DNA of 64,000 bases. It comes from Sphingobacterium thalpophilum (GTDB taxonomy: Bacteria > Bacteroidota > Bacteroidia > Sphingobacteriales > Sphingobacteriaceae). Position numbers and translations under genes: made by a program. The DNA is taken from the NCBI RefSeq assembly GCF_901482695.1, contig NZ_LR590484.1:3844001-3908000 (forward strand), read 5' to 3'. The notes beneath the pieces were generated by a model, which was given only the letters and a program-made list of their open reading frames with translations, was not told where the DNA came from and ran no database searches. Positions 1 to 8,540 of the stretch are shown in pieces; the stretch's first letter is position 1; each line of letters begins with the position of its first letter.

Positions 1-1
1 A

Positions 2-145
2 TCTTGGCACTCATCTGCTATTACAGATGGCGCATTGTATCTGCCGTTGGATGATTTTTTGGCTGTAGCAGAACTCTATGTTTGCTCCATTGCTGTTGAA
101 GAAAAAACATCTGACTTTGGAGTCCCGCTTATGGAAAACAGTTAA
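2..145 (+). CDS. 3' end of an unidentified gene (partial)
   Basis: The frame starting at base 2 is open from the window edge to a TAA at 143-145 and encodes 47 residues ending in GVPLMENS. No family is recognised from so short a tail. The following 170 bases hold only a terminator that serves the opposite strand, so this is plausibly the last part of a rightward gene that begins outside the window. A chance open frame of this length cannot be excluded. Confidence 0.4.
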   Translation, partial: SWHSSAITDGALYLPLDDFLAVAELYVCSIAVEEKTSDFGVPLMENS

Positions 146-173
146 GAACATGTTTATGCCGTTGGATAGAATA

Positions 174-210
174 TAAAAAAAGGTTTTCAAACGGGGAGAA
201 TGAAAACCTT
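174..210 (-). terminator. Rho-independent terminator of the SufR-like regulator gene
   Basis: A perfect 10-base stem (AAGGTTTTCA at 180-189 with TGAAAACCTT at 201-210) has an 11-base loop. Read on the minus strand it is followed by a run of seven T. It lies 108 bases past the stop of the regulator at 318-944, and its upstream side could also stop rightward transcripts. Confidence 0.75.
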
Positions 211-317
211 AAATAACCAATTATAAACCTAAATTATGATAGAACAAAGATAGTGTTGTTTTTACACTTTGCCAAGTTTATTTTTGAAAAAAATATCTTT
301 TTTCAAAGGGACGATTA

Positions 318-944
318 TCAATCTTTTTTTTGAATAAGGTATGAACACCGAGATCCGTTTTCAATAATATATTCAACTCTTGTTATGCTGTAATCAGCTC
401 CAATGAGCTGTTGGAAATTGTTTAGCTCAGAACGGCAAAACCCCTGACATTCTGTTGCGGCAGCACATATGGGGCAGTGATTCTCCACAAAAAGATAAGT
501 ATTGTCCTCCTTTTGCCAAGACGCCATATACCCTTCTTCAGTCCGTTTTTTTGCAATGATGTGTAATTTTTCTTCGATTGATCGGGCTTTGGACAGTGCA
601 TCTGCGTATTTCCGGTAAACTTTTGCTTCCCGGTCGCCGATTAATAGCTCCAGTGCATTTTCACCAAGCAACTGCTTGACCGACTGCAGCAACTGCACTG
701 TGATATCGGCATGGCTATCTGGGAACTTTGCCATCCCGCGGGATGTAAGTGTATAGTAGGTTGATGGCCGACCTCTGCCCTCACTTTTTGTATCAGATGT
801 AATGAGTCCTTGTTCGGCAAGGTTCAGCAAATGTTTGCGAGCTCCTTCTTTTGTGATACCCAATTCAGTTGCAACCAAGGCGGCAGTTGCCTGTGTACGC
901 ATTTTCAATAACAGTAATAACCGATCGGTCGGGTTTTTTTGCAT
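318..944 (-). CDS. SufR/DeoR-like HTH regulator with C-terminal cysteine cluster
   Basis: This is a 208-residue DNA-binding regulator. Residues 5-70 form a winged helix-turn-helix of the DeoR/ArsR kind (GITKEGARKHLLNL, then the wing GRGRPSTYYTLT). The C-terminal half matches the SufR family: RTEEGYMASW at about 134-143, then cysteines 157, 160, 166, 170 and 200, suitable for holding an Fe-S cluster. SufR proteins repress Fe-S biogenesis or oxidative-stress genes. This gene is divergent from a superoxide dismutase operon, and the region between them contains a CAAC-N6-GTTG site like the known SufR operator. Its own minus-strand leader has a TATATTTG box (977-984), and a GTTG half-site lies at 959-962, which suggests autoregulation. 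Cluster binding is inferred from the cysteines only. Confidence 0.8.
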   Translation of the reverse strand: MQKNPTDRLLLLLKMRTQATAALVATELGITKEGARKHLLNLAEQGLITSDTKSEGRGRPSTYYTLTSRGMAKFPDSHADITVQLLQSVKQLLGENALELLIGDREAKVYRKYADALSKARSIEEKLHIIAKKRTEEGYMASWQKEDNTYLFVENHCPICAAATECQGFCRSELNNFQQLIGADYSITRVEYIIENGSRCSYLIQKKD

Positions 945-1043
945 TTACAAATAAAAAGTTGTTTAATTAATATCTACAAATATAATGTTTTTATTTTATT
1001 TGGTTTTTTAGCGCTACTGCGTTATACGGCTAAGTATAGTGGG

Positions 1044-1099
1044 AAATAATTGCTTTCAATAAAACAACTAAATAGTTGTTTTATTGAAAGCAATTATTT
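1044..1099. promoter_or_regulatory. Perfect 27-base inverted repeat, likely SufR-type operator
   Basis: Two 27-base arms (1044-1070 and 1073-1099) are exact reverse complements separated only by AA. The centre reads ACAACTAAATAGTTGT, which contains CAAC-N6-GTTG, the operator form described for cyanobacterial SufR. The right arm overlaps the -33 element of the dismutase promoter, so a bound repressor would block it. The repeat lies upstream of the expected transcript start (about 1112), so it probably acts as DNA rather than as an RNA hairpin. Confidence 0.75.
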
Positions 1100-1106
1100 A
1101 GTTTTG
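1076..1106 (+). promoter_or_regulatory. Bacteroidota-type promoter of the sod operon
   Basis: TTG at 1076-1078 and TAGTTTTG at 1099-1106 fit the Bacteroidota -33/-7 consensus (TTG, TAnnTTTG) with a 20-base spacer. Transcription would start near 1112, giving a leader of about 17 bases before the ATG at 1129. Confidence 0.65.
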
Positions 1107-1128
1107 ACCTAACATAAAACTAAGCAAC

Positions 1129-1755
1129 ATGAACAAATTTCAATTACCTAAGCTGCCCTACGACTATGCGGCGCTTGAACCTTATTTTGATCAGCAGACC
1201 ATGCATATCCACCATCAACGCCATCACCAAGCTTATGTTGATAATTTGAACAAGGCTATCTTGGGAACTGAAGTGGAAGAAGCAGAGTTAGTTGATATTT
1301 TAAAAGCTGTGAGTAAATATGGATATGCAGTCCGCAATAATGCTGGAGGCCATTATAATCATACGTTATTTTGGCAAACACTGTCGCCGAATGCCAAAAA
1401 GAAACCGACTGGCAGGCTTGCAGATGAAATTAATGCAGCTTTCGGTTCCTTGGACGAGCTTAAGACGAAATTGAAAGAGGCTGGGCTTATGCAGTTTGGC
1501 TCGGGCTGGGTATGGCTGTACGTGAAGTATAATGGAGGGCTAAATATCGCTGCTACAGCAAACCAAGATAATCCTTTGATGGATACACAGATCGTAAATA
1601 GGGGATATCCCATCTTGGGTATTGATGTCTGGGAACATGCCTATTATCTAAAATATCAGAATAGAAGAGCTGATTACCTGGACGCATTCTGGTCGGTTCT
1701 GGATTGGTCTGTAGTTGAGAACAATTATGAATCTGTTATTACGCAAATTTCCTAA
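1129..1755 (+). CDS. sodB: Superoxide dismutase, Fe/Mn family
   Basis: This enzyme converts superoxide to hydrogen peroxide and oxygen in the cytoplasm. The 208-residue protein has the full family layout. The N-terminal alpha-hairpin carries HIHHQRHHQAYV with the first metal-ligand histidine, GGHYNHTLFW carries the second, and DVWEHAYYLKY near residue 167 supplies the last Asp and His ligands. No signal peptide is visible. Length is normal. It heads an operon with the DUF2480 gene (19 bases later) and a flavin reductase, under the promoter and long palindrome just upstream. Whether it uses Fe or Mn cannot be told from sequence alone, so the symbol sodB is a convention. Confidence 0.93.
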   Translation: MNKFQLPKLPYDYAALEPYFDQQTMHIHHQRHHQAYVDNLNKAILGTEVEEAELVDILKAVSKYGYAVRNNAGGHYNHTLFWQTLSPNAKKKPTGRLADEINAAFGSLDELKTKLKEAGLMQFGSGWVWLYVKYNGGLNIAATANQDNPLMDTQIVNRGYPILGIDVWEHAYYLKYQNRRADYLDAFWSVLDWSVVENNYESVITQIS

Positions 1756-1774
1756 CTAGGTAAAGGGATATATA

Positions 1775-2269
1775 ATGTTTGTCAACAAGGTAAAGAACTC
1801 TGGGATCCTGCCTTTAGATCTGATTGATTTCAGGACCGATCTCGAAATTGTTTCGTTTGATATTAAAAACCTGCTTTTTCAAGGTTTAATTGTCAAAGAG
1901 AAAGAATTTAAAGCAGCTTTGGCTGCTGTTGATATGGCTAACTTCGCTGGGAAGGCAGTAGCGTTCACCTGCTCCACTGATGCTATTATTCCCTCGTGGA
2001 TCTACCTGTCTCTAGCAGATAAGTTTCATAAAGCCGTGGCCTATTATGATTTTAAGACTGTTGAATTATTGAGATTGGATTTATGGAAAAAGCAAATTTT
2101 AGCGGCTGACTTTAGCTCCTATAAAGATCAAAAAGTCGTTATTAGAGCGCGTTCCGACATCCCAGAATCTCTTTATCTGCTTGCGGCAGGACGGCTGATT
2201 CCAATTGTAAAAGCACTGATGTATGGAGAGGTCGGTATGCCCAAGGTAATTTTTAAACGAATTGATTAA
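1775..2269 (+). CDS. DUF2480 family protein
   Basis: This 164-residue protein resembles the DUF2480 family of Bacteroidota, which has no established function. It begins FVNKVKNSGILPLDLIDF and has a conserved-looking core with IIPSWIYLSLADKF. No signal peptide, membrane helix or metal motif is obvious, so it is probably cytoplasmic. It follows the dismutase by 19 bases, and its stop codon overlaps the next start by one base, so the three genes are almost certainly co-transcribed. A role in the oxidative or Fe-S stress response is suggested by this setting only. Confidence 0.75.
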   Translation: MFVNKVKNSGILPLDLIDFRTDLEIVSFDIKNLLFQGLIVKEKEFKAALAAVDMANFAGKAVAFTCSTDAIIPSWIYLSLADKFHKAVAYYDFKTVELLRLDLWKKQILAADFSSYKDQKVVIRARSDIPESLYLLAAGRLIPIVKALMYGEVGMPKVIFKRID

Positions 2270-2832
2270 TGATGAAAGCATTGATATTTAATGGTGCCTT
2301 GGAAAGAAGACTAGAGTCTACTTCAGGCGTAGTATCGGAATACATCGCCGGGCAATTGCAGCGGCGTGATATCCAGTATACTGTTTTTAATCTGGCGGAT
2401 GCTGGCATTCCGCTGTTTGATATGAGTCTACATCGAATCCCGAATAGTGTCAAAATCATGAACAATCTTTTTCTGGAAGCAGATGTGCATTTTTGGCTGG
2501 CTCCTTTGTATCATGGAAGCATCCCTGGAGTCATGAAAAACTGTCTGGACTGGCTTGAAGTAAGTGCGAAGAATAAGCCTGCCTATCTTACTGACAAACG
2601 GGTGGGGATGATATGTTGGGCTGACGGAGCGCATGCTTTGCAGGGGATCAACACTATGGATGCTATAGCTAAATCGCTAAGAGCCTGGTCGTTGCCTTTT
2701 AGCGTTCCTATTGTAAAGTCCACGCTATTTGAAAGTGCTTCTCCAAGAGTAATTTCCTCTAGCTACGCGTACAAGTTTGACGTATTAGTCGATATTGCGA
2801 CCAATAACATGCATTGGTCAATCAAAACATAA
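2269..2832 (+). CDS. NADPH-dependent FMN reductase-like oxidoreductase
   Basis: This is a flavodoxin-fold reductase of 187 residues. PLYHGSIPGVMKNCLDWLE at about residues 79-97 is the typical FMN-binding stretch of the NAD(P)H-dependent FMN reductase family (azoreductase/ChrR-like). Such enzymes reduce free flavin, quinones or azo compounds using NAD(P)H. Two adjacent ATG codons (2269 and 2272) overlap or touch the preceding stop, which shows translational coupling. Being third in the dismutase operon suggests a redox-stress role; the substrate is unknown. Confidence 0.82.
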   Translation: MMKALIFNGALERRLESTSGVVSEYIAGQLQRRDIQYTVFNLADAGIPLFDMSLHRIPNSVKIMNNLFLEADVHFWLAPLYHGSIPGVMKNCLDWLEVSAKNKPAYLTDKRVGMICWADGAHALQGINTMDAIAKSLRAWSLPFSVPIVKSTLFESASPRVISSSYAYKFDVLVDIATNNMHWSIKT

Positions 2833-2896
2833 TTGTACGCTACCCGCCGTTTGTATATCCTTAATCGTGGAACAGGCTCTTGACAAGACATCGGGA

Positions 2897-2928
2897 AGAC
2901 TTCCCCAGACAATCTTATGGGGAAGTCT
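2897..2928. other. Inverted repeat after the sod operon, possible terminator
   Basis: A perfect 10-base stem, AGACTTCCCC (2897-2906) with GGGGAAGTCT (2919-2928), lies 64 bases past the reductase stop. There is no T run after it on either strand, so it is not a classical intrinsic terminator. A similar GGGGAAG hairpin occurs at 8401-8420. Confidence 0.4.
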
Positions 2929-3068
2929 CAGAAACAAGAACGATAAAGAGATTCGAAAGTTTAACGTATCTTTGGTAGCTAGAGCAAATCATAGGGTGCA
3001 ATGCTTTTTGATAGTTATAAGTGCCGATATAATATGACTTTGCCTTACGCTTATATGTTATAGGATGC

Positions 3069-5036
3069 ATGAAGGTTCGTTTAATTTATCTTTGTAGGAC
3101 GGTCGCGATGTTTATCTGTTGCTTGACGTGTCATTTCTCAAGTGCACAGAGTTTTTTGCCACTGGACGAGAACAAATACCGGTCTGACGCAGAAGCGCTA
3201 TTGAAGTCGAGTTCAGATGATAGTGTGCGGGCAATGCAGTATTTTTATCTGGCAGATTATTACAGGTTTCGGGACACGCTTAAATTCTGGGAAAACATGC
3301 GCCTCGGAGAGAGGTTGGCTAAGTCTTTTCGTACGCTGCAGGCAATGGGCTCGCTTTACAAGAGTTTTTATTATGGACAGTTTTTGGACGCAACCCGTGC
3401 TGGGATAGCAGCCCAAAAGTGTGTTGATCTGCTCGATGAAGCTAATCACCCTTTTCAGCAACAGCTTTTAGCTAAGGCCTGGTATAATCTGGGATTGATC
3501 CGGTTTCCAAAAAAAGGATTTGCGGACCTTTTGGATATACTCAACGGAAAATGTATGCCGTATGCCAAAGCGCATGATCCAGTGATGGAGGGCACCATAA
3601 ATTCGATGATCGGTGTGGCTTTTATGTCTTCCAACCAGTTGGATAAAGCCGAAGAATATCACAAGAAAGCTATCCAACAGCTGGAACAACAGCCAAAGAG
3701 TGCCGCTTTGTTGACGGCTTATTTAAATGCGGTCAGTAATTATTGCTATCAGGTCAAATCCAGTGACGCGCGCCAATTACTGGATAAGGTTAAGATACTT
3801 ATGGGAGAGCAACCAAACTCTTCTCAGCTACCTAATTATTACTATAACGAAGCACTCTATTTTACGACGAAGCAGCAGGCAGATAAAGCGTTGAAAATGC
3901 TGGATATCGGGCTTGACTGGTCAAGGAGAATGAATAATTGGAAGTTGTTTCAGATGATGCTGTTTAGAAAATTTAACGTGTATTTAATGCAGGGGAAATA
4001 TGTTCAGGCGAAACAACAGCTGGAAGAAATTGTGAGAAACGGCTTGTTGACCAGAGATCTGTATAACAGCAAAATCGTCTACACGCAATTGACAAATGTC
4101 AACGAATTAATGGGCAACTATCAGGAAGCATTAAAAATGGCTAATATCGCTAATAAGCTCTCTGACAGCATACAAAAGGTGCAGCTTTTAGAAAAAATGA
4201 ATGAGATGGAGGCTAGATATAAAACTGTAGAAAAAGAGAAGCTGATCTTAAATTTACGTGCAGAGAAGAGCCGTAGCCAGTTTAAGCTTTTCCTTTTTTT
4301 AGGCATAGCTGTTTTGTTGCTTGTCGCTGCGTTGTTTACCTTGTTCTTTTACAAGAAAGAACGCAAGCTTAATAAGCAGATCCAAATCAATCATCAGATT
4401 GTACTGGAAAAATTAGCCAAAGAAAAGCAGCTGGAAATCTCAGAATCTATGCTCCGGGCAGAAGAGCAGGAGAGGCAGCGCATTGCACAAGATCTGCATG
4501 ATAGTATCGGAGGTATGCTGACAGGTTTGAAGTTTAAGATTGCCGGAAGCAATCCCGAAGCAAATGTTTTACAGGATGTCCTTCCAAATAAATTGAATGA
4601 AATCTTGGGGGAAGTACGAAGAATATCGCACAATCTGATGCCCGAATCCTTACAACGATTTGGATTAATAGCCTCGTTGGACCAGTTGTGCTTAGTCATG
4701 AAAAATGATAAGGTGACGATCCAATTCGAAAATTATGAAACAGAAGTCCACTTGGATTTTAAAAAAGGCTTAGTGATATACCGTGTCGTCCAGGAAGCTA
4801 TTTCGAATGCGTTAAAGTATGCGGAAGCGGATCTGATTATTGTACAGGTCAGCAAGGTGGGAGAGAAGTTATGTGTATTAATAGAAGACAACGGTAAAGG
4901 TTTTGATACTTCGGAACAATTTCATGGGATAGGTCTGAATAACATGATAAATCGAATTCACTGGATCAATGGGACGATGGCTATACAGAGTGAAGTCGGA
5001 GCAGGCACACAAATTGAAATGCAAATCACCGTTTAA
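3069..5036 (+). CDS. TPR-containing sensor histidine kinase (HisKA_3)
   Basis: This is a 655-residue membrane sensor kinase. A signal peptide (to about residue 27) leads a periplasmic region of tetratricopeptide-like helices (about 90-400). One membrane helix follows at about 405-428, then a coiled linker. The dimerisation/phosphoacceptor helix carries RIAQDLHDSIGG with His477, and a GHKL ATPase domain has NALKYA, EDNGKGFD and GIGLNNM motifs. Kinases of this class phosphorylate a LuxR/NarL regulator, and the gene for one starts 12 bases downstream. The signal sensed is unknown. No target genes are evident nearby, although cydAB follows on the other strand. Confidence 0.88.
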   Translation: MKVRLIYLCRTVAMFICCLTCHFSSAQSFLPLDENKYRSDAEALLKSSSDDSVRAMQYFYLADYYRFRDTLKFWENMRLGERLAKSFRTLQAMGSLYKSFYYGQFLDATRAGIAAQKCVDLLDEANHPFQQQLLAKAWYNLGLIRFPKKGFADLLDILNGKCMPYAKAHDPVMEGTINSMIGVAFMSSNQLDKAEEYHKKAIQQLEQQPKSAALLTAYLNAVSNYCYQVKSSDARQLLDKVKILMGEQPNSSQLPNYYYNEALYFTTKQQADKALKMLDIGLDWSRRMNNWKLFQMMLFRKFNVYLMQGKYVQAKQQLEEIVRNGLLTRDLYNSKIVYTQLTNVNELMGNYQEALKMANIANKLSDSIQKVQLLEKMNEMEARYKTVEKEKLILNLRAEKSRSQFKLFLFLGIAVLLLVAALFTLFFYKKERKLNKQIQINHQIVLEKLAKEKQLEISESMLRAEEQERQRIAQDLHDSIGGMLTGLKFKIAGSNPEANVLQDVLPNKLNEILGEVRRISHNLMPESLQRFGLIASLDQLCLVMKNDKVTIQFENYETEVHLDFKKGLVIYRVVQEAISNALKYAEADLIIVQVSKVGEKLCVLIEDNGKGFDTSEQFHGIGLNNMINRIHWINGTMAIQSEVGAGTQIEMQITV

Positions 5037-5048
5037 GACCATCAAGTT

Positions 5049-5672
5049 ATGAATGCTATAGCGATATTGGACGACCATCCTTTATTATTGGAAGGGGTCG
5101 TCGCATTTCTCAGCCAACAGGGTGGTTATACCGTGTACCCCTTTTCGCAGGAGGCGACTCTCCATACATTTTTGGCGATTAATACGGTTGATCTGGTTCT
5201 GTTGGATATGCAGCTGATGGACAAAAGCGGTCTTGACGTATGTGTGCGTTTAAAGCAGCTCCGTCCTACGATTCCGGTGCTTGCATTAAGTAATGTTGCG
5301 GACCGTAACCTAATCTACCAGTTTATACAAAAAGGTGGGGACGGTTATATTCTAAAGGATGCTTCCAATGAAGAATTTCTGCGCTGTATACGGTTTGGGC
5401 TGGCGGGGCAAGAAGCATTCAGTGACCGCGCGAGGGAGCTCTACTCAGAGGCGGAAGAAACTTTTCGAGCATTACCAAGGCTGACATCCCGCGAAAAGGA
5501 AATTTTGCAGTTGATAGCAGATGGCTTGACGAGTAATCAGATCGCCGAACGGCTATTTCTGAGTCCGGTGACGGTAGAAACTCATCGTCGCAATCTGCTC
5601 ACAAAATTTAAAGTAAAAAATATGATTGAATTGGTTCGGCTTGCGATGAAAAATCATTTGCTAGGAATGTAA
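5049..5672 (+). CDS. LuxR/NarL-family response regulator
   Basis: This is the partner of the kinase just upstream. The receiver domain (1-120) has the acidic pair DD at 8-9, the phosphorylated Asp53 in LVLLDMQL and a late lysine in YILKDA. The C-terminal LuxR-type HTH (about 142-200) contains LTSREKEILQLIADGLTSNQ and VETHRRNLL. At 207 residues it is the normal length for a DNA-binding NarL-type regulator. The 12-base gap indicates co-transcription with the kinase. Confidence 0.9.
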   Translation: MNAIAILDDHPLLLEGVVAFLSQQGGYTVYPFSQEATLHTFLAINTVDLVLLDMQLMDKSGLDVCVRLKQLRPTIPVLALSNVADRNLIYQFIQKGGDGYILKDASNEEFLRCIRFGLAGQEAFSDRARELYSEAEETFRALPRLTSREKEILQLIADGLTSNQIAERLFLSPVTVETHRRNLLTKFKVKNMIELVRLAMKNHLLGM

Positions 5673-5685
5673 ATGCTGCAGGAAG

Positions 5686-6762
5686 TTAATGTTCTCCATA
5701 GCCAACATCGTCCAACTTGCCTTTAAACACCCGGAATTGAACGATAAAATAGGCAACCACCAATACGGCAGCAAAAATAAACCATCCGAGTCCGACGGAT
5801 AAACCGTATTCATGTGCAGCCGCATTGTGGATGGTCAAAGATGGATTGAGCGTATTGGTCGATGGAAGCATCGTTGGGAACATGGAAGCCACCGTAGTGG
5901 CGAAACTGCCTAGGATAAATAGGGATGAAAACAGAAAACCAATGCCGTCTTTTTTGAAACTCCGGATCCAAAATTGCCCGACCAAACCAGCCATCGCTAT
6001 GGTAGGAAAAATCCAAAGCCAATAATGATTTTGCAAATTGTGCAGAGAAATAGGTTTTACATAATGCCAGACATAAGCTGACAGGATAACCAGCGTAAGT
6101 AACACAAAGTTGAGTTTGAATATAATATTTTTTAGACGTAGGTTTAAGCTGCTTGAGGTCTTTAAAATCACCCACCCTGCACCGTGTATGGTTAATGTCA
6201 CTACAGCGACTAGTCCCAATATGATGGTAAACCAGTCAATAATTCCCTGGTGTTCAGCCAACGGGTCGAATGTAGGGTTCCAAAGTGCAAGAAAAAAATA
6301 GTGTGGTTCTTGGGTAGACATCCCATTTTCAACCATGCCCAGGTTGACACCACGGACAACATTGCCCAAAGCAGCCCCAAAAAATAAGGCCAGTAGGAAG
6401 CTTGCCAGACCAAACGCCCTGTCCCATAACGCTTCCCATAAACGGTGATGGACCTGGCCTCTTAGTTCCAGACTCATAGCTCTAAAGATCAGGAGCCATA
6501 GAACCAGCATTAAAGGCAGATAGAACCCACTAAAGGATGACGCATAAAGGGTTGGAAAAGCAAAAAACAAGACGCCGCCGGCAGCTATAAGCCAAACTTC
6601 ATTGGCATCCCAAAAAGGTCCAATGGCATTTGTGACGGCTCTTTTCTCTTGCTCGGTTCTGGCAAAGAATAAATGGACTATTCCCGCCCCAAAGTCATAA
6701 CCATCGAGGACAATGTAGATACCCAGCATAAAAGTCAACACGATAAACCAGAATATTTCCAT
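5686..6762 (-). CDS. cydB: Cytochrome bd ubiquinol oxidase subunit II
   Basis: CydB is the second integral-membrane subunit of cytochrome bd, which oxidises quinol and reduces oxygen at high affinity. The 358-residue protein is highly hydrophobic with eight or nine membrane helices. It opens with the family signature VLDGYDFGAG and the DANEVW motif. It follows cydA by 5 bases in the usual order, so the two are one operon. It converges with the response-regulator gene, with only 13 bases between them and no clear terminator. Confidence 0.95.
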   Translation of the reverse strand: MEIFWFIVLTFMLGIYIVLDGYDFGAGIVHLFFARTEQEKRAVTNAIGPFWDANEVWLIAAGGVLFFAFPTLYASSFSGFYLPLMLVLWLLIFRAMSLELRGQVHHRLWEALWDRAFGLASFLLALFFGAALGNVVRGVNLGMVENGMSTQEPHYFFLALWNPTFDPLAEHQGIIDWFTIILGLVAVVTLTIHGAGWVILKTSSSLNLRLKNIIFKLNFVLLTLVILSAYVWHYVKPISLHNLQNHYWLWIFPTIAMAGLVGQFWIRSFKKDGIGFLFSSLFILGSFATTVASMFPTMLPSTNTLNPSLTIHNAAAHEYGLSVGLGWFIFAAVLVVAYFIVQFRVFKGKLDDVGYGEH

Positions 6763-6767
6763 AGCGA

Positions 6768-8105
6768 TTAGTTTAAAGCGATTAAAGGTTCGGGACCCTT
6801 TTTAATAATTTTCAAAACCAATATTAGAAATAGCAAACCCAGGAGCATATACAATCCTACAAATCCTAGCAATGTAAATAATGTATTCCCTGAAGACACT
6901 GTCGGGGATACGCCGTCCACCATGCGCATCAGATTATAGACCAGCCAGGGCTGCCGTCCGAGCTCAGCGGTATACCACCCGGCAGTATTGGCGATATAGG
7001 GAAACGGGATCATAAACATGATAATCCATAGAAGCCATTTGGTCTGATATAGTCTATTTCGCCAAAGTAAAAGCAGCCCCAGCACCATGATAGCAATGAA
7101 TATAGTGCCGAGACCAACCATAATATGATAGCTATAATACAACCCCGGAACATTTGTCGGATGCGTTGATTCTTCAAATTCATTTAAGCCTTTAATTTCA
7201 GCATCCCAGCGTTGATAGGTCAGAAAACTCAGTACATTGGGTACCGCTATTTTGTTGTCCAGCTTTTTGTTTTCCATATCAGGCTGACCGATAAGAATAA
7301 TTTCGGATCCGCCTTTCTCTGTGTGGAAAATACCTTCCATTCCAGCAAAAGCGGCTGGCTGATATCTAACGACATTTTTAGCCGCGAGATCGCCCGTCGG
7401 AAAAGCCAGTAATATGGACGAGATGGCGCCAAATACTACGCCGCTTTTCACGAAAATCTTACCAGCTGAGCTGTGCTGATTACTGAGTAGGTAAAAGGCG
7501 CCTATAGAAGCAACGAAAAAGGAACTTGTGACCAAGGATGCAGCCTGATTATGGAGATAAGATGGCCACAGCCAAGGATTGTTAAAAAGAGCGCTGAAAT
7601 TGTTGAGTACAAACTTACCGTTTTCAAGAATTTCATAACCGACAGGATGCTGCATCCAAGAATGTGTAGCGATGATCAGGAAGCCGCTGGCCCAAGAACC
7701 GATAAATACCATAAGACCGGACAGGAAATGCAGTTTATGTCCTAACAGCTTTTCTCCGAAAAGAAACATCCCTAAAAAGGAAGATTCCAGGAAGAAGGAA
7801 AACATACCTTCCATTGCCAATGTCTGACCAATGATCCCGCCTGTGAGCTCGGAGAATTTTGCCCAGTTAGTACCGAATTGAAATTCCATCGGTATACCAG
7901 TTACGACACCCATTGTAAAATTCAGTGCGAAGATTTTCATCCAGAATTTGGACGCATTGTTATATTCTTGCCGTTGGGCGCGCAAAAATTTCCATTTAAA
8001 ATATACGATCATTAACGATAATCCCATGGTCAATTGGGGGAACAGATAGTGGAATGTGATCGTAAAGGCAAACTGGAGCCGATTATAAAGAATCATGTCT
8101 TCCAT
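6768..8105 (-). CDS. cydA: Cytochrome bd ubiquinol oxidase subunit I
   Basis: CydA carries the haems and the quinol site of cytochrome bd. The frame is open from 8153, but the family N-terminus (YNRLQFAFTITFHYLFP, with the haem-ligand His) fits a start at the ATG at 8105, giving 445 residues. GRQPW and the neighbouring YNLMRMVDG near the C-terminus are diagnostic. The protein is shorter than the E. coli form, consistent with a short quinol loop. It is co-transcribed with cydB. No small CydX-like gene is visible. The start choice is an inference from family alignment. Confidence 0.93.
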   Translation of the reverse strand: MEDMILYNRLQFAFTITFHYLFPQLTMGLSLMIVYFKWKFLRAQRQEYNNASKFWMKIFALNFTMGVVTGIPMEFQFGTNWAKFSELTGGIIGQTLAMEGMFSFFLESSFLGMFLFGEKLLGHKLHFLSGLMVFIGSWASGFLIIATHSWMQHPVGYEILENGKFVLNNFSALFNNPWLWPSYLHNQAASLVTSSFFVASIGAFYLLSNQHSSAGKIFVKSGVVFGAISSILLAFPTGDLAAKNVVRYQPAAFAGMEGIFHTEKGGSEIILIGQPDMENKKLDNKIAVPNVLSFLTYQRWDAEIKGLNEFEESTHPTNVPGLYYSYHIMVGLGTIFIAIMVLGLLLLWRNRLYQTKWLLWIIMFMIPFPYIANTAGWYTAELGRQPWLVYNLMRMVDGVSPTVSSGNTLFTLLGFVGLYMLLGLLFLILVLKIIKKGPEPLIALN

Positions 8106-8540
8106 GGATTCGATTTTGGTTAAATGACAACTAAATATAACCATTTTATTCATGTATCTTGCAGCCGAGCATTATTTTTTTTGTAGGAGACAAGGTTGTC
8201 ATTCCATCGTCGGTGCGATTTTGGATCAGCTCCGACTATGTGCTTTGTCCCGAGCAATAGAATAATGTCAGATCTGAACTATGATGATTCGTGAATGAGA
8301 CAAGTTTTGATTATTTAAATAACATCTATAGATTTAGTAGATTATATGAAATAAATTTTATATTTTTAGATTTCCCTTATCTTTTCTCAAATTGACAACA
8401 GGGGAAGCGCTCGCTTCCCCAATGTCTATTGCATAAAAAAAGATTACTTTGACACATGTCGGAAATTGCGGTTTAGAGTAGCATTCAAATTGGTAAAATT
8501 CGTTATCTTGTCCGAGGATTCCAATTAATTCATTATTATT
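8106..8540. other. Divergent intergenic region between cydA and the sulfatase gene
   Basis: These 435 bases separate two outward-facing genes and should hold both promoters, although no confident TAnnTTTG pair was assigned. The one clear structure is a GGGGAAGCG/CGCTTCCCC stem of 9 bases with a 2-base loop at 8401-8420. It has no adjacent T run. Confidence 0.4.

Noticed and set aside
2795..3037. 80-codon open frame after the flavin reductase
   Set aside because: It overlaps the reductase end, spans the 2897-2928 hairpin and has no recognisable features; most likely chance.
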